NCBI GenBank assembly: GCA_964552035.1
Contig: CAZKFN010000101.1
Span: forward strand, 1-7,030
DNA from: CAZKFN01 sp964552035
Lineage (GTDB): Bacteria; Bacteroidota; Bacteroidia; Flavobacteriales_E; Vicingaceae
Reading direction: 5' to 3'
Length of the DNA: 7,030 bases
Shown piece by piece: positions 1-5,394 of this stretch (its first letter is position 1; each line of letters opens with the position of its first letter). The notes under the pieces are model-generated. The model was not told the DNA's origin. It searched no databases and saw only the letters and a list, made by a program, of their open reading frames with translations. Made by a program: the position numbers and the translations under genes.

Positions 1-1852
1 TAAGGGCTTTATTATTTTCTTCTTTACTATAAGTTTCTGGGTTTTTAAATATTTTATTGAATTGTGAAATTTCAAATTCTAAACTTTCAATTTCAGACTC
101 AAGTTTGTTTAACTTGTTTTTAATCTTTTTAATTTTTTTCCTTAACTCCTTTTTTTCTTCATACGTATTTTGGGTTTTTGTTGCCTTTTTTGAAGTTAAT
201 TGTGTTGTTGCTTTGGTCTTATCTTTTTCCCAATCGTAAATGCTCTCTGCCTCTTTTTTATGAAGAAAATAATTAATATCCCCCAAATGTTCCTTAACCT
301 GTCCTGAAGTAAACTCATAAATCTTGTTAGTTAATCCATCTAAGAAGTCACGATCATGAGATATAATTATTAAAGTGCCATCATACCTTAATAAAGCATC
401 CTTTAAAATATCCTTAGAAGGAATATCTAAATGGTTTGTAGGCTCATCAAGAATTAAAAGATTGACTGGCTCTAGCAACATCTTACAAAGTGCTAACCTT
501 GCTCTCTCTCCTCCAGATAATATCTTTACCTTTTTATCTATATCATCTCCACTAAATAAAAAAGAACCTAAGAGTGTTCTAATTTTTTTCCTAACTTCTC
601 CAACTGCAACATCATCAATAACCTCAAAAACTGTCTTTTCCTGAGGTAATACCTCTGCTTGATTTTGTGCATAATAGCCAAACTTAACTTGATGTCCTAA
701 TTGAAGTGTACCACTTGTAGGTTCTTCTCCAACAATTAACTTGGATAAGGTAGATTTCCCTTGTCCATTCTTTCCAACAAAAGAAACTTTTTCTCCCCTC
801 TCAATAGTGAGGTTTACTTTAGTAAATACTTTCAAATCCCCATAAAATTTTGAGATATCCTTAGCTTCAAGTGTAATTTTTCCACTGTGTGGAGCTGGGG
901 GAAAAGAAAAGCGCATAGCAGATGTATCCTCTTTTTCTATTTCAATTTTATCCATCTTTTCCAGTTGTTTAATCCTGGATTGAACCTGAATAGCTTTGGT
1001 AGCTTTAGCTCTAAAGCGATCAATAAATTGCTCTGTATCTTTAATTAGCTTTTGTTGATTTTCATAAGCGGCCAATTCATGTTCTCTTCTTTCTTGCCTA
1101 AGGCTAATATATTTAGTATAAGGTACTGGGTAATCATATATTTTTCCCATGGATATCTCAATAGTTCTTTTAGTGAGGTTATCCAAAAATGCACGATCGT
1201 GAGAAATCAAAACTACAGCGGCAGGATAATCTTTTAAGAATTTCTCAAACCATTGAATAGATTCAATATCTAAATGATTGGTAGGCTCATCCAAAAGCAA
1301 TAAATCCGAATCTTGTAAAAGTATTTTAGCCAACTCAATGCGCATCCTCCAACCTCCACTAAACTCATCAGTTTGCCTTTCAAAATCAATCCTTTCAAAT
1401 CCTAAACCTAAAAGAATTTTTTCTATTTCAGCCTCCATGGTATCCACTCCATGAAAACTTAACTTTTCATTAAGGTATGCTAAATCATCTAATAATGCCA
1501 GATAATCGTCAGATTCATAATCCTCTCTTTCTAATAATTGCTGGTTAATGTGCTCAATCTTTTCCGTAATAGCTAAAGTACTTTGGAAAGCACTTTCTAC
1601 TTCATCCCACACCGTTTTACCTGTGACAAAATCCATATCTTGTGGGAGATAGCCAATTTTCAAATCTGAGGGATAAGATATTGTGCCAGCATCAATCTTT
1701 TGAATACCGGCTAAACTTTTAAGTAAAGTTGATTTTCCTGCTCCATTTCTTCCTACTAAGCCAATGCGATCATCTTTATTGATTATAAAAGTAATCTCTT
1801 GAAAAATAGCTCGATCAGCAAAATAAAGACTCAATTTGTTTACTCCTACCAT
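1..1852 (-). CDS. ABC-F family ATPase (ribosome-associated), 3' end cut by window edge
   Basis: This reading frame stays open for 617 codons from an ATG at 1852-1850 to the left edge, so the stop codon and probably a short C-terminal tail are missing. The translation has the two-domain ABC-F plan. The first nucleotide-binding domain has Walker A GRNGAGKST (about residues 34-42), signature FSGGW (about 164-168) and Walker B/Q-loop DEPTNHLD (about 186-193) followed by ISHDR. A charged helical linker spans about 240-300, the position of the tRNA-interacting linker. The second domain has GKNGQGKST (about 360-368), LSGGE (about 443-447) and DEPTNHLD (about 468-475). A Lys/Glu-rich coiled coil covers about 563-598. 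There are no membrane segments. Characterised ABC-F proteins bind the ribosomal E site and hydrolyse ATP to relieve stalling or protect against antibiotics. The C-terminal coiled coil recalls the Uup/YheS type, but I cannot assign a subgroup or a resistance role. The gene is divergent from the hydrolase at 1902, and no frameshift is visible. Confidence 0.95.
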   Translation of the reverse strand, partial: MVGVNKLSLYFADRAIFQEITFIINKDDRIGLVGRNGAGKSTLLKSLAGIQKIDAGTISYPSDLKIGYLPQDMDFVTGKTVWDEVESAFQSTLAITEKIEHINQQLLEREDYESDDYLALLDDLAYLNEKLSFHGVDTMEAEIEKILLGLGFERIDFERQTDEFSGGWRMRIELAKILLQDSDLLLLDEPTNHLDIESIQWFEKFLKDYPAAVVLISHDRAFLDNLTKRTIEISMGKIYDYPVPYTKYISLRQERREHELAAYENQQKLIKDTEQFIDRFRAKATKAIQVQSRIKQLEKMDKIEIEKEDTSAMRFSFPPAPHSGKITLEAKDISKFYGDLKVFTKVNLTIERGEKVSFVGKNGQGKSTLSKLIVGEEPTSGTLQLGHQVKFGYYAQNQAEVLPQEKTVFEVIDDVAVGEVRKKIRTLLGSFLFSGDDIDKKVKILSGGERARLALCKMLLEPVNLLILDEPTNHLDIPSKDILKDALLRYDGTLIIISHDRDFLDGLTNKIYEFTSGQVKEHLGDINYFLHKKEAESIYDWEKDKTKATTQLTSKKATKTQNTYEEKKELRKKIKKIKNKLNKLESEIESLEFEISQFNKIFKNPETYSKEENNKAL

Positions 1853-1857
1853 AAATT

Positions 1858-1865
1858 CAAAATTA
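1858..1865 (-). promoter_or_regulatory. Possible Bacteroidota -7 box (TAATTTTG) for the ABC-F gene
   Basis: On the minus strand TAATTTTG matches the Bacteroidota -7 consensus TAnnTTTG exactly. It lies 5 nt before the ABC-F ATG, so transcription from it would start at or very near the start codon and give an almost leaderless mRNA. A TTTG at 1883-1880 could be the upstream element, but the 14-nt spacing is shorter than the usual 17-23. In such AT-rich DNA a chance match is quite possible. Confidence 0.25.
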
Positions 1866-1901
1866 ATAATAATACAAGGCAAAAAAGCTGAACTTTGTAT
1901 A

Positions 1902-2525
1902 ATGAAGAAAACTATTCTTATCAAAAGAACAGCACATTATTATATTCAAGAACCAAAAAATAAAGTCAAATCACTTTTAATTGTAATTCATGGATATGGA
2001 CAACTCGCTAGGGATTTTATAAATGAATTCAGAACCCTTGAGGACAGTAACACTTTGGTTGTTGCACCTGAAGCCCTATCAAAGTTTTATAACAAAGAAA
2101 GACAACCTGTAGCAAATTGGATGACCTCTCATGAGCGATTAGATGAAATTAAGGATTATTGCTATTACTTAGATGACCTATTCAATGAATTAAATTCGAA
2201 TTATAGTTTTGGCAAAATTGGAGTATTGGGCTTTTCTCAAGGGACATCAACAGCCTTAAGGTGGGCGACAAGACAAAACAATATTGCTAACCTCTATTTA
2301 TGTTCAGGTAGCATTCCTCCAGAATTACAAGCTTCAGATTTCAACAAACATGCTACAATAATAAAATTTTATTATGGAAATCAAGACAAATTATTTAAGG
2401 AAATAAGGGCAGAAGAGGAAGTTCAAAAATTAAAAAAACTTAGATTACAAAGTGAGGTTTTTCCATTTGTTGGGAGACATGAAGTTCCAGCAATTTGCAT
2501 TCAACACCTTAAAGAGGACTTATAG
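1902..2525 (+). CDS. Alpha/beta-hydrolase, phospholipase/carboxylesterase type
   Basis: The product is a 207-residue cytoplasmic protein with no signal peptide. It fits the compact single-domain carboxylesterase/phospholipase family (usually about 200-230 residues). The visible landmarks are the oxyanion-loop motif IHGYGQ (residues 29-34), the nucleophile elbow GFSQG with Ser112, Asp162 in YGNQDKL and His193 in GRHEVP. These form a complete Ser-Asp-His triad in the expected order and spacing. Family members hydrolyse short acyl esters or lysophospholipids, and the true substrate cannot be read from the sequence. I chose the ATG at 1902 because the next in-frame start upstream (1836) would overlap the ABC-F start region and add a 22-residue extension outside the fold. 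There is no clear Shine-Dalgarno sequence; a GAACTTTG resembling a -7 box lies at 1890-1897. The stop codon overlaps the stop of the convergent MATE gene. Confidence 0.9.
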   Translation: MKKTILIKRTAHYYIQEPKNKVKSLLIVIHGYGQLARDFINEFRTLEDSNTLVVAPEALSKFYNKERQPVANWMTSHERLDEIKDYCYYLDDLFNELNSNYSFGKIGVLGFSQGTSTALRWATRQNNIANLYLCSGSIPPELQASDFNKHATIIKFYYGNQDKLFKEIRAEEEVQKLKKLRLQSEVFPFVGRHEVPAICIQHLKEDL

Positions 2526-3818
2526 CTTACTATAGATACTCCTTTTTGCATAAAAACTTAATAAAATCCCCCTGGCTAGCATAAACAATGAAAACGCAAA
2601 CCAAAGCCCATGATTATCTAAAAAATAAAAGCCAATATAAAAGGCCGGCAAGAAGACTCCTAAACAAGCAGCCAACATTGTATTTCGCATTGTTTTTGTA
2701 CTTGTTGTACCAACATAAATTCCATCCCATACAAAAGCAAAAGTATTAATCAATGGAGCCACAATAAGCCAAGGTAAGTAAAGAAGTGCTTTTTCAATAA
2801 CTTCTCGTTTATCGGTTAAAATTAAAAGGATTTCTTCTCCTAAAAAGGTAAAAATTAAACTTATAAAAATAGCCAAGCCAAAGCCCCATTGAAAGGTTAA
2901 AGAAACCGATTTATGGAATTTCTTTTTTTCCCCAATACCAAAATATTTTCCACTTATAGATTCTGCAGCAAAAGCAAAACCGTCAATACCATACGAAGAA
3001 AGGGTTACAAACTCCAATAATAAAATATTAGCAGCCCCGAGTAATGGATCAATATTTCCAACCTTTGTTTTAAAAAATGACATGGTAAAGATTAAAAAAA
3101 AAGTACGTATAAAAATATCTGTATTAATTCCTATAAAACTTTTCCAAGCGATTTTATCCTTAAACCATTCGAAATTTAGTTTTGAGAAGAGGGACTTATA
3201 TTTCACACTTAGAATTATAAAAGCTATTAATAATCCCACATACTGAGCAATAACTGTCCCCCAAGCAACTCCAGCAATACCCATATTAAAATAGGCTACA
3301 AAAAGGAAGCTTAATAAAGCATTGAGCAAATTAACTACAAGAGCTAAAATTAATGCAGACTTAGCATCTTGCATTCCCAAAAACCAACCCGTTAATGCAT
3401 AGATAGGAATCGTAGCGATTGCAGCCCAAATACGAATATTGAAATATTCTTTTAAAGGATTAGCGACAATTAAATCTGGTGAAATTATGAGTAATGCCAA
3501 ATCTCTTATAGGATTCTGGAATGCAATCAATAATAATGCTCCTAATACAGCAATAAATAATGCTCTAAACAAAACCGTATTAATAGTCTGTTCATCATTT
3601 TTACCATAGGCTTGAGCAACCAATCCTGTACTACTCATTCTAAGGAATCCAAAACCCCAATAAATAAAATTAAATATTACCGTCCCAAAACCAATAGCAA
3701 TAATAAACTCTGTGGTAGGCATATGCCCCATCATTGCTAAATCTACCAATCCAACTAAAGGAATAGATAGGTTAGTCAAAATATTAGGGACAGCTAAACG
3801 TAGGATTTCTTTATTCAT
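2520..3818 (-). CDS. MATE family multidrug/Na+ (or H+) antiporter, DinF-like
   Basis: The product is a 432-residue integral membrane protein with about twelve hydrophobic helices in two homologous halves, the normal size and build of MATE exporters. The N-terminus, with a short polar start and then LRLAVPNILTNLSIPLVGLV, and the following MGHM and STGLVAQAYG segments resemble the DinF-like branch. MATE proteins use a Na+ or H+ gradient to export cationic drugs or metabolites from the cytoplasm; the substrate and coupling ion here cannot be told. The ATG at 3818-3816 sits where the family alignment expects the first residue. The sequence just before it is unusual: the 3' end of a group II intron relic ends about 3 nt upstream, so the leader is intron sequence and no Shine-Dalgarno motif is seen. 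The TAA stop (2522-2520) overlaps the convergent hydrolase TAG. Confidence 0.95.
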   Translation of the reverse strand: MNKEILRLAVPNILTNLSIPLVGLVDLAMMGHMPTTEFIIAIGFGTVIFNFIYWGFGFLRMSSTGLVAQAYGKNDEQTINTVLFRALFIAVLGALLLIAFQNPIRDLALLIISPDLIVANPLKEYFNIRIWAAIATIPIYALTGWFLGMQDAKSALILALVVNLLNALLSFLFVAYFNMGIAGVAWGTVIAQYVGLLIAFIILSVKYKSLFSKLNFEWFKDKIAWKSFIGINTDIFIRTFFLIFTMSFFKTKVGNIDPLLGAANILLLEFVTLSSYGIDGFAFAAESISGKYFGIGEKKKFHKSVSLTFQWGFGLAIFISLIFTFLGEEILLILTDKREVIEKALLYLPWLIVAPLINTFAFVWDGIYVGTTSTKTMRNTMLAACLGVFLPAFYIGFYFLDNHGLWFAFSLFMLARGILLSFYAKRSIYSKL

Positions 3819-3821
3819 GGA

Positions 3822-3865
3822 ATCGAGTAGGAAGCTAGTAATTATTTCCTTAGCTGTTCTCTTAC
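3822..3865 (-). ncRNA. Group II intron domain VI-like hairpin and 3' end
   Basis: Right after domain V, AGCTA (3855-3851) can pair with TAGCT (3837-3833) around an AT-rich loop containing several candidate branch-point adenosines. The segment closes with TCCTACTCGAT, a typical 3' end for this kind of intron. It is followed by TCC and the MATE ATG. The exact last base is uncertain by a few nt. Confidence 0.55.
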
Positions 3866-4054
3866 ACCAGCGTGCGTACCGTTCGGTTCACGGAGGTTCT
3901 TTAGTTTACGCTCCTCACTTTTTGGATTGTTGATGTGGTTATTTTTAGATATCCACATGAAAGTCTGCTCTCCAACATAGCCTTCGGATTCTATCCTATT
4001 CCTTTGTCTAGAGGTCTTTGATTTATCAAATGTTTTCTGTTCTCTTCCTTTCAT
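3842..4054 (-). pseudogene. Remnant of group II intron reverse transcriptase/maturase (N-terminal stub)
   Basis: An ATG at 4054-4052 opens a 70-codon frame. Its first ~40 residues (4054-3935), with SRQRNRIESEGYVGEQTF and then MWISKNN, resemble the leader region found before the reverse transcriptase domain in Bacteroidota intron-encoded proteins. The frame then runs straight into the domain V hairpin and ends at TAA 3844-3842. The reverse transcriptase fingers/palm (including the YADD motif), maturase and any endonuclease domain are all absent. This looks like a large internal deletion, with a join near 3935-3905. The product would have no catalytic activity, and any splicing would need a maturase from elsewhere. 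Confidence 0.7.
3866..3897 (-). ncRNA. Group II intron domain V hairpin (degenerate)
   Basis: The minus strand reads ACCTCCGTGA, then ACCGAACGGT, then ACGCACGCTGGT. The outer ACC pairs with GGT, CGTG pairs across a two-base CG bulge with CACG, and a terminal ACC-GAAC-GGT hairpin caps it. This is the size and bulge layout of domain V, the catalytic core of the ribozyme. The catalytic-triad part of the 5' strand reads CTC instead of AGC/CGC and leaves T and C unpaired opposite T and C, and an A-A mismatch flanks the bulge. Confidence 0.65.
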
Positions 4055-4465
4055 TTGGTAACTTTCATTTACTATACATCTTCTAAAATTCAGCCTTCCA
4101 AATTATAGTCAATAATTAGTACTAGGGCATCTGATGACTTCTGATAGCAACTGTTCTCCGTGCTTCATGCTTTGTTTCCACAAGTCTATCAGACCTCCCG
4201 TGATAAAGCAATTCACCTTCACTCCATATCCCTCTCATATTTACATCCTGTTGCCTGTATAATCTTTAAACTTCAACTTGTCTTGGAGCCTTACCCGACG
4301 GTAATGTCTAATATAATTCGTATTCCTCAGGGTAGAGTTTTGCTCACAACTTCCTTCAGATTCCACCTCATAATGAACACCCTTACCTTGAGCTAATGAT
4401 TGGCGATTACAAACCCCATAGTAAACTTTCATCACCTAATAAATTACAATGCACGGAACATAATT

Positions 4466-4492
4466 AAAAACCCCACCAAATCGGCGGGGTTT
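4466..4492 (-). terminator. Intrinsic terminator of the gld operon
   Basis: On the minus strand, AAACCCCGCC (4492-4483) pairs with GGTGGGGTTT (4477-4468) through one G-T pair, with loop GATTT, followed by a T run (4470-4466). Flanking TTAATT/AATTA can lengthen the stem. It starts about 20 nt after the gldN stop and is the natural end of the gldM-gldN transcript. On the plus strand the T run is only three long, so it is probably one-directional. Confidence 0.85.
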
Positions 4493-4511
4493 AATTAAGG
4501 TTTAAATCAAA

Positions 4512-5375
4512 TTAAAAATGCCACAAATCGTGTTCATAATTAACGATATTATTTTCTATTTCTTGTGATTCAAGTAATCGATCAACTCCATTCGTATAAG
4601 CATCCAAAGTACGGTTGTTGTGTACATTTGTCTCTTGCCTGATATAACTTGAAAAAACACGTTTTTCAAAGAAATCATTAAAGGTCAATCTAGAACCGTC
4701 GTTTGATTCATTATAGACTTCTTGATTGGCTAAAACATACCTAGCTTCAGGATAGTATATCCAAAAAAGTCCTTTAGGAGCTCTTACTGTTCCGTCTTCA
4801 TTATAGGTATTAATAATGGGTAATATGCCAATTATTCTCACCTCCATAACTGATCTTTGACGATCGAACACCCAGTCTTCCTTAATCCAATATTTAGCAA
4901 TGTCATTACCACCTATCGGTTCCTCAGCTATAATTTCCATAATTTCTCCCGTATTCAAATCCTCATCATAAGTCACTACTTCATAGCTCAATAAATCAGC
5001 AGCTTCCGTTTTGTTAAGTTCAATTTCAAAGCCGTCAGAAGTAACATCATAAGCAGTAATAGTGCCTTCATCTATTCCTCTTTTAAGGATTTCAAAAAGG
5101 TTTAATCTAACATAACCAATTTCATGAATGGGTTGATGTGGGTAATATAATGGATGATTAACTTTCTCGCGAATATCAATTTCGCGCCATACTCTTTTAT
5201 AAAACATTACGTCTGCTTCTCGTACGTTGGTATAAGGGACTACTCTTCTAGTTGGGTTAGTTTCTTTAATAAAGATACCATCCAAAACTTTATTTTCTTG
5301 AGCTACACTATCCAAAGAGAATAATATCAGCAGCATTAATGTAAGGACCGTTATATTTCTAACAATTGCTTTCAT
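4512..5375 (-). CDS. gldN: Type IX secretion / gliding motility protein GldN
   Basis: The product is 287 residues, within the family's usual 280-320. It starts with a Sec signal peptide: basic MKAIVRN, a hydrophobic stretch to about residue 20, and a likely cut after SVA (residue 25). The mature part has the GldN hallmarks NPTRRVVPYTNVREADVMF and KRVWREIDIREKVN followed by HPLYYP near its N-terminus, and WIKEDWVFDRQRSVMEVRI then GLFWIYYPEAR in the second half. GldN is periplasmic and, with the lipoprotein GldK, forms the large ring under the outer membrane that contacts the periplasmic end of GldM. It is needed to export T9SS cargo and adhesins. The ATG at 5375 is 19 nt after the gldM stop with no Shine-Dalgarno motif, as is normal in this phylum, so the two genes are one operon. 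It is last in the conserved gldKLMN order and is followed by the terminator at 4466-4492. Confidence 0.95.
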   Translation of the reverse strand: MKAIVRNITVLTLMLLILFSLDSVAQENKVLDGIFIKETNPTRRVVPYTNVREADVMFYKRVWREIDIREKVNHPLYYPHQPIHEIGYVRLNLFEILKRGIDEGTITAYDVTSDGFEIELNKTEAADLLSYEVVTYDEDLNTGEIMEIIAEEPIGGNDIAKYWIKEDWVFDRQRSVMEVRIIGILPIINTYNEDGTVRAPKGLFWIYYPEARYVLANQEVYNESNDGSRLTFNDFFEKRVFSSYIRQETNVHNNRTLDAYTNGVDRLLESQEIENNIVNYEHDLWHF

Positions 5376-5394
5376 AATGTTTTATTTTTAGGTT

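Larger units (their letters stand above)
3822..4435 (-). mobile_element. Degenerate group II intron lacking most of its encoded protein
   Basis: On the minus strand this stretch reads like a bacterial group II intron. It begins GTGATG, close to the usual GTGYG 5' end, and continues with the TACTATGGGG and GAGGTGGAATCTGAAGGAAG blocks that I recognise from the 5' (domain I) part of Bacteroidota introns. Further in come GGGAGGTCTG, CACGGAGAACAG and a CATCAGATGCCCTAGTAC block. It ends with a domain V hairpin, a domain VI-like hairpin and a CTACTCGAT end. A full intron of this kind carries a reverse transcriptase/maturase of several hundred codons; only its first ~40 codons remain. The element is about 614 nt and lies in the same orientation as the MATE gene, between the gldN terminator and the MATE start. 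Base composition looks less AT-rich than the neighbours. Both borders are estimates from end motifs, good to a few nt. I did not assign a structural class. Confidence 0.82.

Noticed and set aside
57..1237. Plus-strand open frames at 57-239, 375-644 and 1052-1237
   Set aside because: All are antisense to the continuous ABC-F coding frame with its conserved Walker and signature motifs.
1836..1901. Longer N-terminus for the hydrolase starting at 1836
   Set aside because: It would overlap the ABC-F start codon and add 22 residues with no counterpart in the compact hydrolase fold. The ATG at 1902 gives the normal length.
3712..3933. Open frame on the plus strand spanning the MATE start and the intron 3' end
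   Set aside because: It is antisense to the MATE N-terminus and to domain V. Its composition is unlike a real protein and nothing supports a start.
4160..4435. Open frames on both strands inside the 4160-4435 block (plus 4160-4396, minus 4241-4435)
   Set aside because: They lie in the structural 5' part of the group II intron relic, and their translations do not resemble any protein. The conserved features are RNA motifs.
3822..4435. Insertion sequence or CRISPR array as an explanation for the non-coding block
   Set aside because: There are no terminal inverted repeats, no transposase motifs and no regularly spaced direct repeats. Group II intron landmarks explain the block better.
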